Shown here: piece by piece, positions 7,861 through 16,681 of the stretch
Layout: each line of letters starts with the position of its first letter
How positions within the stretch are numbered: position 1 is the first letter of the stretch
Source of the DNA: Bacteroidota bacterium
GTDB taxonomy: Bacteria; Bacteroidota; Ignavibacteria; Kryptoniales; JAKASW01
Length of the DNA: 44,213 bases
Assembly (NCBI GenBank): GCA_021811615.1
Contig: JAJZNW010000007.1
Span: 1-44,213, forward strand
Reading direction: 5' to 3'
The notes under the pieces: generated by a model
What the model was told of the DNA's origin: nothing
Databases searched by the model: none
Seen by the model: the letters and a program-made list of their open reading frames with translations, nothing else
Made by a program: the position numbers and the translations under genes

Positions 7861-9237
7861 ATGCCGAAGCAATCAATCAGGTTCGCGTGTCAGAACTGCG
7901 GTTACGTGTCTCCACGATGGACCGGGCGCTGTCCTGAATGTGGAGAGTGGAACAGCTTCGTCGAAGAACTGGTAAACGAACAGCGCGCGAAATCAGAAAT
8001 TCGCAATTCGAAATCCGCTTCCGAGATCGTTCCGCTTAGCAAGGTTGAAGTTGCCGAAGGGAAAAGGCTTCCCACCGGTATTGAGGAATTCGACCGCGTG
8101 CTCGGCGGCGGGTTAATGCCCGGTTCGGTGATCCTCATAGCCGGCGATCCGGGAGTCGGGAAATCCACACTGATGATGCAGCTGGCGCGCTCGGAAAAGC
8201 TGGGCAAGATACTTTACGTCACGGGTGAGGAATCGCGTGCCCAGGTGAGGGTCCGCGCGCAGAGGCTCGGCATCAGAGATCTCGAAAGGCTCTTCGTGCT
8301 GGCAGAGACAGACCTCGAGGCGATCGAGAAAGCCGTGTCGGAATTTAATCCTCCCGTCCTGATCGTCGACTCTATACAAACCGTCTATCATCCCGACATT
8401 ATGTCTGCACCCGGAAGCGTCAGCCAGGTGCGCGAATGTTCCGCGAAGCTTGCGCAGATCGCAAAGGTCTCTGGCACAGCGGTATTCATAGTGGGACACG
8501 TGACGAAAGACGGCACGGCAGCCGGGCCGAAGGTGCTCGAGCACATCGTCGACGCCGTCCTTCAGCTCGAAGGAGAGCGCCACTACGCTTTCAGGATACT
8601 CCGGGCGAACAAGAACCGCTTCGGGTCGACGAACGAGATCGGGATTTTCGAGATGCATGAAAGCGGGTTGATCGAGGTCGAAAACCCCTCCGAGATTTTC
8701 CTGTCAGAGCGGAGTTACGGCTCGAGCGGCTCGACCGTAACCGCAGCCATCGAGGGAACTCGCCCTATACTTCTCGAAGTCCAGGCGCTCGTTACCCCGA
8801 CCGGCTACTCGGTGCCCCAGCGGACTGCCACCGGGCTCGACTATCGCAGGCTGAGCATAATCCTGGCCGTCGTCGAGAAGCGGATGGGACTCAAGCTCAG
8901 CACATTCGATGTCTTCCTGAATATTGCCGGGGGCGTGAGAATAGATGAGCCGGCCGTCGATCTAGCGGCCGCAATTTCGGTGATCTCCAGCTATAGGGAT
9001 ATCCAGGTCGACTCTGGCACTCTCGTAATCGGAGAAGTCGGACTTGCCGGAGAGGTCAGAAGCGTAAGCCAGATCGAGCGCCGCGTGCAGGAAGCGGCGA
9101 AACTCGGCTTCAAGAGGGCGATAGTGCCACATGCCAACTTCTCCACAGTGTCTCAAGGGAAAGGGTCGAAAGCCAAACTCGACATCGAGGTGATTGAAGT
9201 GCAGAAGCTTTCGGAAGCCGTTAATCATTTAATTTGA
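7861..9237 (+). CDS. radA: DNA repair protein RadA
   Basis: The 458-residue protein has the full RadA layout. A four-Cys zinc finger uses C10, C13, C24 and C27. The RecA-like ATPase has Walker A G-D-P-G-V-G-K-S-T at 95-103 and the RadA-specific K-N-R-F-G motif at 251-255. A C-terminal Lon-protease-like domain follows. RadA helps process branched intermediates in homologous recombination as a DnaB-type helicase. The linker between zinc finger and ATPase (about residues 43-54) is encoded by a 7-nt periodic repeat, annotated separately, which looks like inserted sequence. The ATG at 7861 comes 19 bases after the peptidase stop codon. Confidence 0.97.
   Translation: MPKQSIRFACQNCGYVSPRWTGRCPECGEWNSFVEELVNEQRAKSEIRNSKSASEIVPLSKVEVAEGKRLPTGIEEFDRVLGGGLMPGSVILIAGDPGVGKSTLMMQLARSEKLGKILYVTGEESRAQVRVRAQRLGIRDLERLFVLAETDLEAIEKAVSEFNPPVLIVDSIQTVYHPDIMSAPGSVSQVRECSAKLAQIAKVSGTAVFIVGHVTKDGTAAGPKVLEHIVDAVLQLEGERHYAFRILRANKNRFGSTNEIGIFEMHESGLIEVENPSEIFLSERSYGSSGSTVTAAIEGTRPILLEVQALVTPTGYSVPQRTATGLDYRRLSIILAVVEKRMGLKLSTFDVFLNIAGGVRIDEPAVDLAAAISVISSYRDIQVDSGTLVIGEVGLAGEVRSVSQIERRVQEAAKLGFKRAIVPHANFSTVSQGKGSKAKLDIEVIEVQKLSEAVNHLI
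7989..8016. repeat. Degenerate heptanucleotide array inside radA
   Basis: Four consecutive 7-mers read GAAATCA, GAAATTC, GCAATTC and GAAATCC. They fall in the variable linker of RadA and are translated in frame as K-S-E-I-R-N-S-K-S. Similar 7-nt periodic stretches occur at 39526-39574 and 40363-40383. Confidence 0.6.
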
Positions 9238-9338
9238 GAATCGGTAGCCGTCAAACGAGTTGGCAACGCAAAGGTTATTCGCAGTTATTGCGATGACTCT
9301 CTTAAATTCGTTTCACATCAACAGTCAAGGCTGAAAAA

Positions 9339-9599
9339 ATGAAAATAATCGGATTGGTCGGTCTTCTCGCCATCGTCGCGTGCTGGATACCTCAGACTTT
9401 CGAGGTCCTTAAGACGAAGCGCGCCGACATGAGCACTTCATTCCTCATTTTCTATTTCGTCGGAAGCATCGCACTGACCATCTATGCTCTCGGAGACGCT
9501 ATCTTTCTGACACTGAATCTCCTCACATCAATCGGGAGTGCCATTAACCTGTATTACAAGATGTTCCCGAAGACCGAGGAGGTGGAAGAAACCAGATGA
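9339..9599 (+). CDS. SemiSWEET / PQ-loop small transporter
   Basis: This 86-residue protein has three hydrophobic helices and the motif W-I-P18-Q19-T-F-E-V-L-K-T-K in and after helix 1, the signature of PQ-loop and SemiSWEET proteins. SemiSWEETs are three-helix half-transporters that dimerise to move sugars across the inner membrane. The length is normal for the family. The substrate cannot be read from sequence. The start at 9339 follows an AAGG site. The stop overlaps the ATG of rdgB (ATGA at 9596-9599), so the two are translationally coupled, which is an unexpected pairing of a sugar transporter and a nucleotide-pool enzyme. Confidence 0.85.
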   Translation: MKIIGLVGLLAIVACWIPQTFEVLKTKRADMSTSFLIFYFVGSIALTIYALGDAIFLTLNLLTSIGSAINLYYKMFPKTEEVEETR

Positions 9600-10207
9600 A
9601 AGTAGTGATTGCTACGCACAACCGTCACAAGGTTGAGGAGATACTCGATATCCTCTCCGGCCTCGAGATCGAGCTTCTTTCGCTCGACTCCTTCCCTGAG
9701 ATCGGCGAGATAGTAGAAGACGGCGACACGCTTGAAGACAACGCAAGGAAGAAGGCGCGGACAGTCTACGATGCAACGGGCATTCTTTCCTTAGCCGACG
9801 ACACAGGGCTGGAAGTAGAGGCGCTCGGAGGAAGGCCCGGAGTATACTCTGCCAGATACTCCGGGGAATACGCTACATATGAGGAAAACAACCTGAAGCT
9901 TCTCGGCGAGCTGAAAGGTGTACCCCCCGAAAGGAGAAATGCAAAATTCAGATGCGTGATTTCCATAATAGGTAACGGCATCGACGAAATAGCCGCCGGC
10001 GAAGTCCCCGGCAGAATCATCGAGCATCTTCGGGGGAAAAACGGATTCGGCTACGACCCGCTATTCGTGGCGGATGGGTACGATTTAACGTACGCGGAAA
10101 TGGATTCAGAAACCAAGAACTCGCTTAGTCACCGCGCGAGGGCCCTGGAGAAAGCAAAGACAATTTTGACGAGGTTATCCCGTGGAAAACAGTCTCCTGA
10201 AAATTGA
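9596..10207 (+). CDS. rdgB: XTP/dITP diphosphatase (RdgB/HAM1)
   Basis: The 203-residue enzyme hydrolyses non-canonical purine triphosphates such as dITP, XTP and dUTP-like damage products to the monophosphate, keeping them out of DNA and RNA. Family landmarks are the N-terminal I-A-T-H-N-R-H-K motif, the D-D-T-G-L-E-V-E-A-L-G-G-R-P-G block, the G-F-G-Y-D-P-L-F loop and the C-terminal S-H-R-A-R-A-L motif. The length is typical. Its ATG overlaps the SemiSWEET stop codon. The gene converges with the lipoprotein gene on the other strand. The 104 bases between them hold two GC-rich dyads (10259-10271 and 10287-10301), which lack a T tract. Confidence 0.95.
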   Translation: MKVVIATHNRHKVEEILDILSGLEIELLSLDSFPEIGEIVEDGDTLEDNARKKARTVYDATGILSLADDTGLEVEALGGRPGVYSARYSGEYATYEENNLKLLGELKGVPPERRNAKFRCVISIIGNGIDEIAAGEVPGRIIEHLRGKNGFGYDPLFVADGYDLTYAEMDSETKNSLSHRARALEKAKTILTRLSRGKQSPEN

Positions 10208-10311
10208 CGTGAGGTAATGCTTTTCTCCGCAAGTTCATACGGGAATTCAAATGTCCCGGACGGCCGCCGTCTCGTCAACCGGACGCACCGGCGACGCCGG
10301 TCAACTCCCGT

Positions 10312-11685
10312 TCACGCGTTTGAATCGACTATCATGAGTATTTGTGCTGTCGCATCCAATTGCGAGCTACTGAGTCCTCCAATTCCGGAAATCAGCGATG
10401 ACACCGAACTGTAGAAAGTCATATAGGCCTGTACAATCGCACCTGTAGTCGCGGCCGAATTGAGTGCGGCGCTGAGAACCGAACCTGCTCCTCCAGCTGC
10501 CTCTATCTGCAAGTCGGCACTCGACACCGCGGAGCTGTCCGAAGAGTCCAAATCCAGAAGTTGCTCCATGATAGCCGAGTGAAACTCTTGGAATGCCGAC
10601 GACAGCTGCGAGGAAGAAACGGCAAGGTCGAGACTGGCAAGCAATTCGGAATTTGCGCTGTCGGTCGAGGATATCTCGGCCTGTGTCGCTCCGCCGGCCT
10701 GCATTTCCGATAGAACAGCCTGGCCTGCAAGGGCCGCCCGCACGAGTGCAGAGGACTGCGCAACAGAAAAGCTTATACCCGCCGACAATGACTGGGTATT
10801 GTCGGTCAATGCGGAGCAAGAAGCATCTTCTACCTCAGCGAGCGATTGTATGGGAATCCCTGCGGAAACATAGGCACCGACAGTTGCCGCATAATACGTT
10901 TGCAGCGCGACATCGTCTGCCGCTGAGTCCCCGTCAGCTGAGTACAACGCCGATTCGAAGCTCGCCTGCGCCTGCTGCCGCGCCGTTGCCGCAGTCTGTA
11001 ATTGCGCTTCGGTAATGTTGAACTGCGAGAAGGCCGTGGATTGCACCTCGGCCTCCGCTTCCAGAGCCGATGCCACCTGCGCTATCGCGTTGGAATTCCC
11101 CATAATGTTCGCGGCAACGACCGGCGTAATGAACAACTGAAGATCGGCCGGCGTGACTTCGTTCCCTTTCCCGTCGGCCACTATTTTCGAGTAGGCCTGG
11201 GACTGAACCGTCGTTTGGTCCGTCAGAGGTTGGCAATCTACAGCTTCGCCGTTCCTTACTTCACTGCTGACGATCGCTTCCCACTCGCTGCTTCCCTGCG
11301 AAGCGACCGCGACAAGATCACTGACACCGTCGAGATTAGTCTTCACAGAGAATTGTCCTTCGGCGTCGGATTTCACAGGAGCGGCTGAAACTGTCTTCAA
11401 TGAACCATCGACCTGTATTTCTGCAAGTGTAACCGTTGCACCCTGGACTCCTGTCGAGTTAGACGAAATTGCGCCGCCGCTGCCCGGGACGTTTCGTGCT
11501 GCAACCTCTTCAGACTTCGCCAGCCCCTGTTGGCCGTTCACTTCACCCTGAACAACCGATTCCTGCTGAGAACTCACAGGGTTATTCCCACGCCTTGTGC
11601 ACCCGGCCAGTAATAAGGACGAAGCGATCAAAATTGAAATCGCAAGTTTTCCGGATGCCGATCCGATGAATTCGATTTTCCGCAT
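10312..11685 (-). CDS. Large Ala/Ser/Gln-rich lipoprotein of unknown function
   Basis: ATG at 11685 has an AAGGAG site, and the frame encodes 457 residues. A lipobox L-L-A-G-C sits at the end of the signal peptide with lipid-bearing Cys29. An Ig-like or carboxypeptidase-regulatory-like domain probably follows (around G-V-Q-G-A-T-V-T-L and G-Q-F-S-V). The remaining roughly 280 residues are dominated by Ala, Ser, Gln, Leu, Asp and Glu. They contain no Lys and only two Arg that I can find. This part is probably helical and strongly acidic. I recognise no family. It should be anchored in the outer or inner membrane. The gene diverges from the dNK gene across about 395 bases. Confidence 0.8.
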   Translation of the reverse strand: MRKIEFIGSASGKLAISILIASSLLLAGCTRRGNNPVSSQQESVVQGEVNGQQGLAKSEEVAARNVPGSGGAISSNSTGVQGATVTLAEIQVDGSLKTVSAAPVKSDAEGQFSVKTNLDGVSDLVAVASQGSSEWEAIVSSEVRNGEAVDCQPLTDQTTVQSQAYSKIVADGKGNEVTPADLQLFITPVVAANIMGNSNAIAQVASALEAEAEVQSTAFSQFNITEAQLQTAATARQQAQASFESALYSADGDSAADDVALQTYYAATVGAYVSAGIPIQSLAEVEDASCSALTDNTQSLSAGISFSVAQSSALVRAALAGQAVLSEMQAGGATQAEISSTDSANSELLASLDLAVSSSQLSSAFQEFHSAIMEQLLDLDSSDSSAVSSADLQIEAAGGAGSVLSAALNSAATTGAIVQAYMTFYSSVSSLISGIGGLSSSQLDATAQILMIVDSNA

Positions 11686-12080
11686 ATGTTCTCCTTTCTT
11701 TGGAACGTGGTTCAGCAAAAATTATCGCCACGATCAACGGATAAGCTCAACTAACGTGCCGGTAGTTTGTGCCGTGATAGGCGCAATTATGCGTCATCTC
11801 CCAAAGCTATGTGTACATCTTACACGTAGCCTGCGTAAGGTGTATCCGACACAAGGTGCCACAACAGCGAACAGGGATGTCTCATGACAGGTTAACGATT
11901 CTGTGGCCGGTCACTCCGTACATGCTGTCCGCGAAAAATCTTACGCCAACAGAAAGGAGAAAGACGAACGGCAACATCTCTATGCCGGCGGCGTTCGATA
12001 ACATGGCCGAAGTTGCTCGCGTGAATCCGCGTTGCAATTTCCTCCACCTGAAACTAAATTTAGAAAAATCTGAGGCGGCA
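11686..12080. other. Divergent regulatory interval with extended dyad
   Basis: This interval lies between the lipoprotein gene (minus) and the deoxynucleoside kinase gene (plus) and should carry promoters for both. An imperfect dyad spans 11810-11853: TGTGT (11810-11814) pairs with ACACA (11849-11853), and ACATCTTAC (11815-11823) pairs with GTAAGGTGT (11835-11843) with one G-U pair. An open frame crosses 11811-12080 in frame with the kinase, but it shows no conserved sequence and lacks a ribosome site. Confidence 0.55.
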
Positions 12081-12803
12081 ATGACGAGTCCATCCGAAAA
12101 CACGAACAAGAACGAGGATACCCGGACCCAAGCGGGCACAAAGCGGAAATTATTCATCTCCATTGCCGGAAACATAGGCAGCGGAAAGTCTTCGCTGACG
12201 AGATTGTTGAGCGAACATTTCGGATGGGTCCCATTCTACGAATCCGTAGACGACAACCCCTACCTTTCGGATTTCTACGGCGACATGAAGCGTTGGTCGT
12301 TTCATCTTCAAGTGTACTTTCTTTCCAACCGGTTCATGAACCACAAGAACATTCTCGAGATGCCCAAGTCGGTAGTCCAGGACAGATCCATTTACGAGGA
12401 TGTAGAAATTTTCGCGCGCAATCTTCACGATATGGGTAACATGGACGACCGGGACTACAGGAATTATCGTGAACTCTTCGCGATAATGGTCGACTACCTC
12501 AGGCCACCTGACCTGCTCATCTATCTTCGGGCGAACATCGAAACGCTTCTTCGGCAGATCAAGCTACGAGGCAGAAGCTACGAGCAGAGCATCGGGAAGG
12601 GCTACCTGGAACTCCTCAACGCGAGCTATGAAGACTGGATAAGCAGATACGAGGCAACGACCGGCAGGCTTCTTATCATTGAATCAGATGACCTCGACTT
12701 CGTCAACAATCCCGGGCACCTGAGCGACATAATATCTAAAGTAGAAACTGCCCTCATGCCCGCGACGAAGGCGCGCACCGGCGCTTCTCAGCTGGCCGGT
12801 TGA
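12081..12803 (+). CDS. Deoxynucleoside kinase
   Basis: From ATG at 12081, which has a GAGG site, the product has 240 residues. After a polar N-terminal tail of about 23 residues comes the P-loop G30-N-I-G-S-G-K-S-S. The D-R-S motif is at 101-103, in the form Q-D-R-S-I-Y-E-D, and the lid motif R-G-R-S-Y-E is at 163-168. This matches the dCK/dGK/dNK family, which phosphorylates deoxynucleosides to monophosphates for salvage. The Q-V-Y-F-L-S-N-R-F region resembles the form common in Bacteroidota. Base specificity cannot be fixed from sequence. The reading frame continues 270 bases upstream, but that part looks non-coding. The amidohydrolase gene follows 19 bases later. Confidence 0.9.
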   Translation: MTSPSENTNKNEDTRTQAGTKRKLFISIAGNIGSGKSSLTRLLSEHFGWVPFYESVDDNPYLSDFYGDMKRWSFHLQVYFLSNRFMNHKNILEMPKSVVQDRSIYEDVEIFARNLHDMGNMDDRDYRNYRELFAIMVDYLRPPDLLIYLRANIETLLRQIKLRGRSYEQSIGKGYLELLNASYEDWISRYEATTGRLLIIESDDLDFVNNPGHLSDIISKVETALMPATKARTGASQLAG

Positions 12804-12822
12804 TCGGAGACACTGCAATAGA

Positions 12823-14466
12823 ATGCCGGTGAAGCCAGAAATCATACTTCAAAACGGAATTTTCTGGACGGGCAATAAGCGAGATCCATACGCCGGGCAC
12901 GTGATCTGTTCGAGCGGTAGAATCGCGGCAGTGCGAACGGACCGCTATACCCATGAGAGCGCAAGAATGAAGTTGGATCTCGGCGGATATTTTGCCATGC
13001 CGGGATTCATAGACGCCCATACCCACTTCCGTATCGGGGGCGCGATGCTGAGCAGACTAGACCTGCGCGCGGTTCGGAGCGAGCAGGAATTCTCAGATGC
13101 GGTCCGCAAACAGGCGAAAGCCCATTCCGCCGGCAAGTGGATGCTCGGCGGAAACTGGGATCACCAAAACTGGAAGAGCAGGAAACTGCCGAGCAAGGAA
13201 TTGATAGACGAAGCGACTTCATCGTTTCCCGTTTTTCTCGACCGTGTAGACACACACATGGCACTCGTAAATTCGCGCGGCCTGGATGCCGCCAGGATTA
13301 CGCGCCATACTCCCGATCCCCCGGGTGGAGTGATCGTTCGCGACGCGGCAGGGGAACCGACGGGCATACTTAAAGACGCTGCCAGAGAGATAGTCCTGCG
13401 TAACATTCCTGCGCCGCCGCTCGAAGAGATAATTCGCGACATCAGAGAAGCGATGCGGCTTGCGAACAAGTTTGGCGTCACGACCGTGAACGAAATTGGC
13501 CCTGAGCGGGACTTGAGAGCGTATTTAGAGCTGGATCGGCAAGGTGAACTCTCAGTACGAATCAACATGATCCTTCCGCTGAGCGATTACCGGCTCCTCA
13601 CCGATCGGCGGATCACCATGGGTGAATCTGCGGGCGAGAGCGAGTGGGTCAGGTTGGGTGCCGTAAAGGGTTTCGCCGACGGGTCGCTCGGCGCGGGGAC
13701 GGCTTGGTTCTTCGAACGCTATGCTGATGACCCTTCGAATTATGGTCTCGCAACCGCGCCGCTATCGAGCGGCGAGCTGGAGCAGACTGCTCTCATCGCA
13801 GACAAGAACCGCATACGGCTCGCGATACATGCCATCGGCGACAGAGCCGTTGCCACCGTTTTGGACATGTACGGCAGGATGCAGGAAAAAAACCCGCCAT
13901 GGGACAGGAGGTTGAGAGTCGAGCACGCACAGCATGTTCGTGAAGAAGACTTCAAGCGGTTTTCCGAGTTGAAGGTCATAGCTTCAGTACAACCCTACCA
14001 TTGCATCGAGGACGGAAGATGGGCCGCTGGAAAGATCGGAAAAGACCGAGCCAGATTTGCTTTCCCTCTCAAGCGTTTCGTCGACGAGGGGATTGCGCTT
14101 GCGTTCGGCACGGACTGGCCGGTGGCTCCACTCGATCCGATGAGTGGGATCTACGCGGCCGTCACGAGGGCAACCACCGACGGAAAGAACCCCGACGGAT
14201 GGATCCCGGAACAGAGAATCGGCGTTGAAGATGCGCTTCGCGCATATACCTTCAGGAGCGCTTTCGCATCACGCGATGAGAACGATAAGGGGACACTTGA
14301 GCCGGGTAAGTTGGCAGATATAGTCGTCCTTTCGAAAAACCCGTTTCAAATTCCACCTGAAGAATTGGAGAGTCTGAAGGTCATATTGACGGTTGCCGGA
14401 GGAGATGTCGTTTACTCGGACGGTGCAATCTATAACTCGGAGCTACGTGGGAACTCCGGCATTTGA
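12823..14466 (+). CDS. Amidohydrolase family protein (YtcJ-like)
   Basis: The 547-residue protein has the metal-dependent hydrolase layout. A small N-terminal beta domain leads to D-A-H66-T-H68 in the form G-F-I-D-A-H-T-H. The D-G-S-L-G-A-G-T motif, I-H-A-I-G-D-R, R-V-E-H-A-Q-H and a late F-G-T-D-W-P-V motif complete the active site. This set is typical of the YtcJ/NfdA subgroup (amidohydrolase_3), whose members hydrolyse N-substituted formamides or other C-N bonds. No signal peptide is visible. The true substrate is unknown. ATG at 12823 has only a distant GGAG. The 3' end overlaps the start of recG, so the pair is probably cotranscribed. Confidence 0.9.
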   Translation: MPVKPEIILQNGIFWTGNKRDPYAGHVICSSGRIAAVRTDRYTHESARMKLDLGGYFAMPGFIDAHTHFRIGGAMLSRLDLRAVRSEQEFSDAVRKQAKAHSAGKWMLGGNWDHQNWKSRKLPSKELIDEATSSFPVFLDRVDTHMALVNSRGLDAARITRHTPDPPGGVIVRDAAGEPTGILKDAAREIVLRNIPAPPLEEIIRDIREAMRLANKFGVTTVNEIGPERDLRAYLELDRQGELSVRINMILPLSDYRLLTDRRITMGESAGESEWVRLGAVKGFADGSLGAGTAWFFERYADDPSNYGLATAPLSSGELEQTALIADKNRIRLAIHAIGDRAVATVLDMYGRMQEKNPPWDRRLRVEHAQHVREEDFKRFSELKVIASVQPYHCIEDGRWAAGKIGKDRARFAFPLKRFVDEGIALAFGTDWPVAPLDPMSGIYAAVTRATTDGKNPDGWIPEQRIGVEDALRAYTFRSAFASRDENDKGTLEPGKLADIVVLSKNPFQIPPEELESLKVILTVAGGDVVYSDGAIYNSELRGNSGI

Positions 14467-16630
14467 AGGAAAGCGTCTCCTCTCGGAGATTGAGGTGCAA
14501 TACGTAAAAGGTGTCGGACCGCGACGCTTCGAAGCATTGCGCTCCGTCGGTGTACTGACTGCCATGGACCTTCTATATTACTTTCCCAGGAAATATCTCG
14601 ACAGGACCCGCATTTACAAGATCAAAGACGCCGCGGCAGCGATACTGATGACCGAAGAAGTCACATTCGTCGGGAGGATCAAATCGGTGCAGGTCGTGCG
14701 GAGAGGTCACGGAAGGAACATGATGTTCATAGGGCTTGCCGACGATTCCGGAACCATGCGGTGCGTCTGGTTTAACGCAGTGCAGTACTTCGCGAACGCA
14801 TTCAAAGAGGGAGAACTGATTGCCTTTTCCGGAAAAGTAACTTCGTACCAGGATCGGCCCTGCCTGATTCACCCGGACTACGATCATCTTGAAGACGAAG
14901 CTGACGAAGCTTTTCTTCATACGGGCGGAATCATCCCCGTATATCCGACGACTGAGGCTCTCAGGAGAGTGGGGCTCGATTCACGCGGGTTCAGAAGGCT
15001 AATCAAGAACCTTCTCGGCAATCTCGACCTGTACGAGTTTCCCCCGGACCCATTTCCGAAGGAGATAATCGCGATAAACTCGCTCATGGGTCTCTGGGAA
15101 GCCGTTTCCAAAATTCATTTTCCAAAAGATGAAAAGGAACTCGACTACTCACTTCGACGTTTCAAATTCCAAGAACTTTTCTATCTGCAACTTCTTCTAG
15201 CTATCCGCCGCAACCTCATAAGGCATTCACCCGGCCCGGCTTTCAGGGAGCCGGGTGCGCTCGTCGAAAAATTCGTCAAGGAGGTCATCCCATTCAAGCT
15301 GACAGAAGCGCAGAGAAAGGTTCTCCATGAAATATTCACCGACCTGAAATCCTGCCACCCGATGTACCGGCTCATGCAGGGAGATGTCGGAAGCGGAAAG
15401 ACAATAGTGGCGCTGATCGCGATTCTCCTCTGCGTGGAGAACGGTTACCAGGCCGCCTTCATGGCTCCGACAGAAATACTCGCCGCGCAGCACTACGCGA
15501 CTCTGAGCAGGTATCTGTCGGCGCTCGGCGTCGAGGCTTCCCTTCTCACCGGCGGTCAGAAAAAGAAAGTAAGGTCCGTTGTCTACTCTGATATCGAAAG
15601 CGGTCGCACAGCGGTGGTCGTCGGCACTCATGCGATCATCCAGGAAAAGGTCAAATTCAACAGGCTCGGGCTTATCGTCGTCGACGAACAGCACCGTTTC
15701 GGGGTAATGCAGAGAATGGCACTGCAGCAGAAAGCCGGCGTTTCGCAAGGCGAGCCGCATCTTCTCGTCATGACGGCCACCCCTATTCCGCGAACTCTTT
15801 CACTGACAATCTACGGCGATCTTGATATTTCGCTGATAGACGAAATGCCGCTCGGGAGAAAGAAGATCAGGACAGCTCTGCGGGGAGAGTCGAGCCGCGA
15901 CAAGTTATATAAATTTATACGCGAGCAGGTCCTCTCCGGCAGACAAGCGTTCATCGTGTACCCGCTTGTGAACGAGACCGAGAAATCGGACCTCAAAGCC
16001 GCAACCCAGAGTTTCATCAGGCTTCGTGACGAAGTCTTCAGAGGATCTAAAGTTGGGCTGATTCACGGACAAATGACCGACACCGAGAAGAACGAGGTGA
16101 TGCTCGCGTTCAAGAAAAATGACGTCAGCATCCTCGTATCAACAACGGTGATAGAAGTCGGTATCGATGTGCCGAACGCAACGGTGATGGTCATCGAACA
16201 TGCGGACAGGTTCGGGCTGAGCCAGCTTCACCAGCTTCGCGGGAGGATCGGCCGGGGGGTGCATCAGTCTTATTGCATCCTCATGGCGGAGGACAAGTTC
16301 CTGGATGAAAAGAAGATTCAGACGGGCGATGAAGCGACGGCCAACCGCCGTCTCAGACTATTCGTTTCGACCAATGATGGGTTCAAGATTGCCGAATACG
16401 ACCTTATGCTCCGCGGCCCCGGCGAATTTTTCGGGACTAAACAGAGCGGCGCGCCTCCGCTGAAGCTCGCAAACCTTGTCAGAGATCGGGATATCATAAT
16501 GTCGGCCAGAAAATCGGCTTTCAAGTTGGCGGAGGCGGATCCACATCTGAGGGATAAAGAACATGAGCGGATCAGAGAAGTGCTTCTGAGAAATTATAAG
16601 GACAGTTTCGATTTCTTGAAGGCGAACTAG
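14405..16630 (+). CDS. recG: ATP-dependent DNA helicase RecG
   Basis: This is a branch-migration helicase that remodels stalled replication forks and recombination intermediates. The wedge domain opens with Y-V-K-G-V-G-P, and an OB-fold follows. Helicase motifs are Walker A G-D-V-G-S-G-K-T (about residue 325), D-E-Q-H-R-F-G (about residue 427), T-A-T-P-I-P-R, and motif VI G-R-I-G-R-G. The length, about 740 residues, is normal. The start is uncertain. The frame opens with TTG at 14393, ATG is at 14405 with GGAGGAG directly abutting it, and GTG at 14447 has a better-spaced CGGAG and would give 727 residues. All options overlap the amidohydrolase gene. The 3' end converges with the DUF4097 gene, with a hairpin between them. 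Confidence 0.96.
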   Translation: MSFTRTVQSITRSYVGTPAFEGKRLLSEIEVQYVKGVGPRRFEALRSVGVLTAMDLLYYFPRKYLDRTRIYKIKDAAAAILMTEEVTFVGRIKSVQVVRRGHGRNMMFIGLADDSGTMRCVWFNAVQYFANAFKEGELIAFSGKVTSYQDRPCLIHPDYDHLEDEADEAFLHTGGIIPVYPTTEALRRVGLDSRGFRRLIKNLLGNLDLYEFPPDPFPKEIIAINSLMGLWEAVSKIHFPKDEKELDYSLRRFKFQELFYLQLLLAIRRNLIRHSPGPAFREPGALVEKFVKEVIPFKLTEAQRKVLHEIFTDLKSCHPMYRLMQGDVGSGKTIVALIAILLCVENGYQAAFMAPTEILAAQHYATLSRYLSALGVEASLLTGGQKKKVRSVVYSDIESGRTAVVVGTHAIIQEKVKFNRLGLIVVDEQHRFGVMQRMALQQKAGVSQGEPHLLVMTATPIPRTLSLTIYGDLDISLIDEMPLGRKKIRTALRGESSRDKLYKFIREQVLSGRQAFIVYPLVNETEKSDLKAATQSFIRLRDEVFRGSKVGLIHGQMTDTEKNEVMLAFKKNDVSILVSTTVIEVGIDVPNATVMVIEHADRFGLSQLHQLRGRIGRGVHQSYCILMAEDKFLDEKKIQTGDEATANRRLRLFVSTNDGFKIAEYDLMLRGPGEFFGTKQSGAPPLKLANLVRDRDIIMSARKSAFKLAEADPHLRDKEHERIREVLLRNYKDSFDFLKAN

Positions 16631-16633
16631 CTC

Positions 16634-16668
16634 CCCGAAGCCCAATCAGATCGTGAAGGGCATTCGGG
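16634..16668. terminator. Hairpin between convergent recG and DUF4097 genes
   Basis: CCCGAAGCCC (16634-16643) pairs with GGGCATTCGGG (16658-16668) with a single bulged A. It sits between two converging stop codons and could terminate transcription from either side. No T tract follows on either strand, so a rho-independent role is unproven. Confidence 0.4.
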
Positions 16669-16681
16669 ATCGCTACGCGCC

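Noticed and set aside
10259-10301. Two GC-rich dyads between rdgB and the lipoprotein gene as terminators
   Set aside because: Stems are only 6 bp and no T tract follows on either strand.
11811-12080. N-terminal extension of the deoxynucleoside kinase frame
   Set aside because: The ribosome site and family alignment support ATG 12081; the upstream part has no conserved residues.
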